A stretch of 64,000 nt of DNA from an uncultured Lachnospira sp. (lineage in GTDB: Bacteria > Bacillota > Clostridia > Lachnospirales > Lachnospiraceae), in assembly GCA_910589305.1 (NCBI GenBank), contig CAJUTV010000001.1:61149-125148 (forward strand), given 5' to 3'. Under the pieces are notes generated by a model, which ran no database searches, was not told the DNA's origin, and saw only the letters and a list, made by a program, of their open reading frames with translations. The position numbers were made by a program, and so were the translations under genes. Shown here piece after piece: positions 61,917-64,000 of the stretch. The first letter of the stretch is position 1, and each line of letters opens with the position of its first letter.

Positions 61917-62328
61917 CCACTATAATACATTTCATCTCTTTAAATTGTCTTAACTGTTTATCATTGGTCAAAAACAAATCGCATCCACTAATACAAGCTG
62001 TTGCTAATTGCAGAGCATCCATAGCCTTAAAATCTCTAAATTCTGCTTTAATTTTAGCCGCTTTTTTTGCTATTATTTCATCTATATTTACAAGATTTAT
62101 TTCCATATCGCTAATAAATTGGTCTAGCTTTTCAATTAATACTAAATCATTATTATAATATGGATATACACAATATTCCTCTATGGTAATTGTTGAAGTC
62201 CATATTCTTTTTTTATCTTCATAACATTTTTCAATAAACGCTTTTGCCTTAGTATAATACTTTGGATTTTGTTCTAAAAAATATATAAGTGGTGCTGTAT
62301 CTATAAATACACTATTAAACTCTATCAT
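61903..62328 (-). CDS. PIN-domain toxin (VapC-like ribonuclease)
   Basis: 141 residues. PIN acidic residues: Asp in FIDTAPLIYFLE (about 10), Glu in TITIEEY (about 50), Asp in KAMDALQLATA (about 99) and Asp in LTNDKQLR (about 117). These enzymes cut RNA, often tRNA, in a metal-dependent way. Its ATG overlaps the antitoxin gene by 14 bases, and its end overlaps the membrane gene by 14 bases, forming a three-gene coupled unit. It would serve to stabilise the element (inference). Confidence 0.86.
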   Translation of the reverse strand: MIEFNSVFIDTAPLIYFLEQNPKYYTKAKAFIEKCYEDKKRIWTSTITIEEYCVYPYYNNDLVLIEKLDQFISDMEINLVNIDEIIAKKAAKIKAEFRDFKAMDALQLATACISGCDLFLTNDKQLRQFKEMKCIIVDEWE

Positions 62329-62524
62329 TTTCTCTCATCTCTTTCATATATTCTTCAACATTTTTTCCTCTCTCTGTTGGCGTAACATATTTATCGAAAT
62401 CAATCTTCTCTCGTTTTGATTCTGGCATATCAAGAATAACGATTAATCGTTGACCTTTTGCCATTTCTATTTTTTCATCTAATACAATATTATTTCCATT
62501 ATAATAACCATTTACAGCTAACAT
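62315..62524 (-). CDS. Antitoxin partner of the PIN toxin
   Basis: 69 residues. N-terminus MLAVNGYYNGNNIVLDE followed by KGQRLIVILDMPESK resembles the small beta-stranded antitoxins (DUF104/AF2212-like) that accompany PIN toxins. The C-terminal half (KYVTPTERGKNVEEYMKEM) is a helix that would bind the toxin. ATG 62524 has GGAG about eight bases upstream. First gene of the toxin unit, near the right end of the element. Confidence 0.78.
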   Translation of the reverse strand: MLAVNGYYNGNNIVLDEKIEMAKGQRLIVILDMPESKREKIDFDKYVTPTERGKNVEEYMKEMRENDRV

Positions 62525-62672
62525 ATCTATTCTCCTATTTACTTTTATATCTATTCTTTCACAATATATATTATAACATGATTTTTCATATTTTCAATTA
62601 TCATTTATAAAAATTCAACATACAATCTACAATTTTCAAAACACAAGAAAATTTTTGTCTACTATCTCTCTA
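62525..62672. other. Right end of the element
   Basis: AT-rich end segment. GTCTACTAT at 62657-62665 is the inverse of ATAGTAGAC at the left end, 7 bases from the core; together they would flank the core symmetrically in the circular form. The promoter of the antitoxin should lie here. Confidence 0.6.
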
Positions 62673-63095
62673 TGCCACACAGGCGTCATTGGCACTCGCC
62701 ATACTAATACATTTTATCATCGTATCTACATTTTGTGTCTCTCCCGCTTCAAGGTATACTTGACTGCCGCCCATTGATGCCGCATGTTCAGAAACGGTAA
62801 CTTCATCTGTTAAATGGATTTTTCCCTCGTTAATTGCATCAAATATCAATATCAGTGTCATAATTTTTGTTATACTGGCTGGTGCAAGACTTTTATCAGC
62901 ATCTTTTTCATAGATAATCATACCTGTTGAAGCTTCCATCAGAATCGCTGACTCACTGTCTAAATTAAGCCCACTGCTTTGCTCATTTGTTTCTGCTTTT
63001 GCATGTATAAATGGCGTCAGCCCTAAAATGATAACTTCTATTTGTACCACACATAGAACCAACGCCACTATTTTTTTGATGTCTATCGCTTTCAT
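62670..63095 (-). CDS. D-alanyl-D-alanine carboxypeptidase, 5' part of a split gene
   Basis: 141 codons: signal peptide (about 1-34, ending IHAKAE), then the penicilloyl serine transferase core with SITK (Ser74, Lys77), the SAN box (134-136) and the core-encoded DACVA, followed by an element-derived TAG. GGGTGG upstream of the ATG. Combined with 47866-48666 it gives a full class C, DacF/PBP5-type enzyme that trims pentapeptides in peptidoglycan. Some members act in spore cortex formation. The insertion lies directly after the SxN motif. Confidence 0.92.
   Translation of the reverse strand: MKAIDIKKIVALVLCVVQIEVIILGLTPFIHAKAETNEQSSGLNLDSESAILMEASTGMIIYEKDADKSLAPASITKIMTLILIFDAINEGKIHLTDEVTVSEHAASMGGSQVYLEAGETQNVDTMIKCISMASANDACVA
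62673..62687. repeat. Attachment core, right copy
   Basis: TGCCACACAGGCGTC, identical to 48667-48681. On the minus strand it supplies the last five codons (DACVA) of the interrupted 5' part before a TAG contributed by the element at 62670-62672. Confidence 0.93.
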
Positions 63096-63169
63096 TTAAC
63101 CACCCTTACAAACAGGTAAACTATACTAATATTTATTCAGTAAATAAGATGGTTATGCAATTTTACTTT

Positions 63170-64000
63170 TTATTTCCCTAAAATAATTCGATTGGCATCT
63201 CCAATCATACTGCAATTATTTCCACTATCATTACAAATATATAATTTACCTTCCATATTGACAAAATAAAGTTTGCCTTTTTGATAAAAAATTTCAGAAT
63301 TTTGCGCCATATTTCCTTCTTCTGTCATTTTTACAGGACTGGTTTTCACATTTTTACAATACATTTGAACCTGATTGCACACATACGTAAATGCTCCTTT
63401 CGTATTAGCAACCCAATTCAGTGTGCCATCTGTAACTTCATCTGAAATAGTGGTTATATTACCCTTACTATAATACATCAACGAATCATTATCATTAATA
63501 AAAATAACACTTTTACTATTGCTATCATAAATTATATTATCTAACGCTTTCAATTTTGCAATTTCTGTGTATGTGTCTACAACCTTCATTTCTGTATGTG
63601 TATCTATGGCTTTATCTACTATTTTTGCACTCATCAATGTATTTTTGCCAACCATGATAACATCATTTTTATCAACAATACAGGTTAAATTTGTATCGTT
63701 ATTTTTTCCTAAATAAATGGATTTTCCATCATTAAAATCAAACTGATAATAATAAACAGCGTCGTTGCATTTATATATAAACCCATTGCAATCTTTTAAA
63801 GTGTTGACTTGCTGTGCCTTATATGAAAACAGATGAAGGCAATCTCCCACAGCGCCATATACCGTTGTCACATCATGCGCAATCAATTGTTTTTTTGGAT
63901 TCTTGCCATATACATATGTATATAGTTTGCCGTCCAAATCATTAAAAATCACTGTTTTTTTATCGGAATATACATAGATATCTTTTACTGTTTCAGAAAT
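63170..64000 (-). CDS. Repetitive beta-strand protein, N-terminus outside the window
   Basis: The frame is open to the window edge (ISETVKDIYVYSDKKTVIFN at the edge) and stops at 63170, so at least 276 codons. A GTG at 63952 is probably internal. It is built of repeating strands of the type Y-x-Y-S-x-K-x-T-V-I-F-N-D-x-D-G-K-L-Y, also YYSKGNITTISDE and FYQKGKLYFVNMEGKLYI. This suggests a beta-propeller or DUF5050-like extracellular repeat domain. No catalytic motif. It precedes the split carboxypeptidase gene by 74 bases on the same strand, so the two may share an operon. Confidence 0.7.
   Translation of the reverse strand: MSETVKDIYVYSDKKTVIFNDLDGKLYTYVYGKNPKKQLIAHDVTTVYGAVGDCLHLFSYKAQQVNTLKDCNGFIYKCNDAVYYYQFDFNDGKSIYLGKNNDTNLTCIVDKNDVIMVGKNTLMSAKIVDKAIDTHTEMKVVDTYTEIAKLKALDNIIYDSNSKSVIFINDNDSLMYYSKGNITTISDEVTDGTLNWVANTKGAFTYVCNQVQMYCKNVKTSPVKMTEEGNMAQNSEIFYQKGKLYFVNMEGKLYICNDSGNNCSMIGDANRIILGK

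Larger units (their letters stand above)
48667..62687 (-). mobile_element. 14,006-bp serine-recombinase element inserted in a carboxypeptidase gene
   Basis: Bounded by the 15-bp direct repeat TGCCACACAGGCGTC and carrying a large serine recombinase 131 bases from the left repeat. Excision between the repeats removes 14,006 bp and restores the host gene in frame. All cargo genes are on the minus strand like the host gene: recombinase, coiled-coil protein, tape-measure-like protein, CxxC protein, RNA-polymerase-like protein, membrane protein, PIN toxin and antitoxin. No conjugation, capsid, portal or terminase gene is present. The layout equals that of skin-type elements excised during sporulation; whether excision is developmental here is inference. 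Confidence 0.93.

Noticed and set aside
48813..62528. Interpretation of the island as an ordinary prophage
   Set aside because: Apart from the tape-measure-like protein and recombinase no capsid, portal, terminase, tail tube, holin or endolysin is encoded, and 14 kb is too small for a tailed phage.
48813..62528. Interpretation of the island as an integrative conjugative element
   Set aside because: No relaxase, VirB4/VirD4-type ATPase or replication initiator was seen.
1..64000. tRNA and rRNA genes
   Set aside because: I looked for T-loop and conserved rRNA sequences by eye on both strands and saw none; a tRNA scan would be needed to exclude them fully.

Overview
The window comes from the chromosome of a low-GC, spore-forming Firmicute, most likely a member of the Lachnospiraceae or a close clostridial relative. 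The evidence is the forespore sigma factor SigG followed by a YlmC/YmxH protein, collagen-like surface or spore proteins, DUF1540 and DUF5721-type proteins, a CIRCE operator in front of htpG, a minus-strand class A RNase P RNA, and AT-rich intergenic DNA. No tRNA, rRNA or CRISPR array was seen.

Layout. 1-3.1 kb: two collagen-like genes flank a family 2 glycosyltransferase. 3.4-11.2 kb: NrnA-like DHH phosphoesterase, an ABC importer pair without a binding protein, DUF5721 protein, HtpG, two tandem signal peptidases I, and a DUF1540 protein. 11.4-15.6 kb (minus): nrdR, yqeG, aroE, aroK, aroQ and efp, plus one unknown gene. 15.8-18.0 kb: sigG, ylmC-like and a lactonase. 18.2-22.0 kb: trpS, then a secreted anchor protein, a sortase and a membrane protein. 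22.1-27.4 kb (minus): the cpsBCDE-type regulatory and initiating genes of an exopolysaccharide system, followed by a flavodiiron protein. 27.7-29.2 kb: pyrB and pyrI. 29.4-32.9 kb (minus): two PlsC-type acyltransferase genes and two GT8 domains, one GT8 fused to a PlsC. 32.9-38.7 kb (minus): rnpB, a RelB/DinJ remnant, queA, pheT and pheS. 39.2-47.5 kb (minus): rarA, apparently coupled to a four-gene cluster of a 1221-residue protein, an actin/Hsp70-like protein, a helical-repeat protein and a coiled-coil membrane protein.

47.9-63.1 kb: a D-alanyl-D-alanine carboxypeptidase gene is split by a 14,006-bp element bounded by the 15-bp direct repeat TGCCACACAGGCGTC (48667-48681 and 62673-62687). 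Removing one repeat copy plus the element restores the reading frame exactly, as in the skin elements of sporulation genes. All element genes lie on the minus strand: a large serine recombinase, a small coiled-coil protein, a 2008-residue tape-measure-like protein, a protein with six CxxC pairs, a 918-residue protein carrying the catalytic signature of RdRP/YonO-type single-chain RNA polymerases (R558xPH and D607-L-D609-T-D611), a frameshifted membrane protein, and a PIN toxin with its antitoxin. No capsid, portal, terminase or lysis gene accompanies the tape measure. This element is the most unusual part of the window.

Smaller-scale structure: a four-copy repeat family with invariant spacing and compensatory stem changes, a three-copy GGACTGCTGCAAAA palindrome family, a four-copy 77-bp tandem array of double hairpins upstream of pheS, and a 21-bp leader segment shared by pyrI and an element gene.
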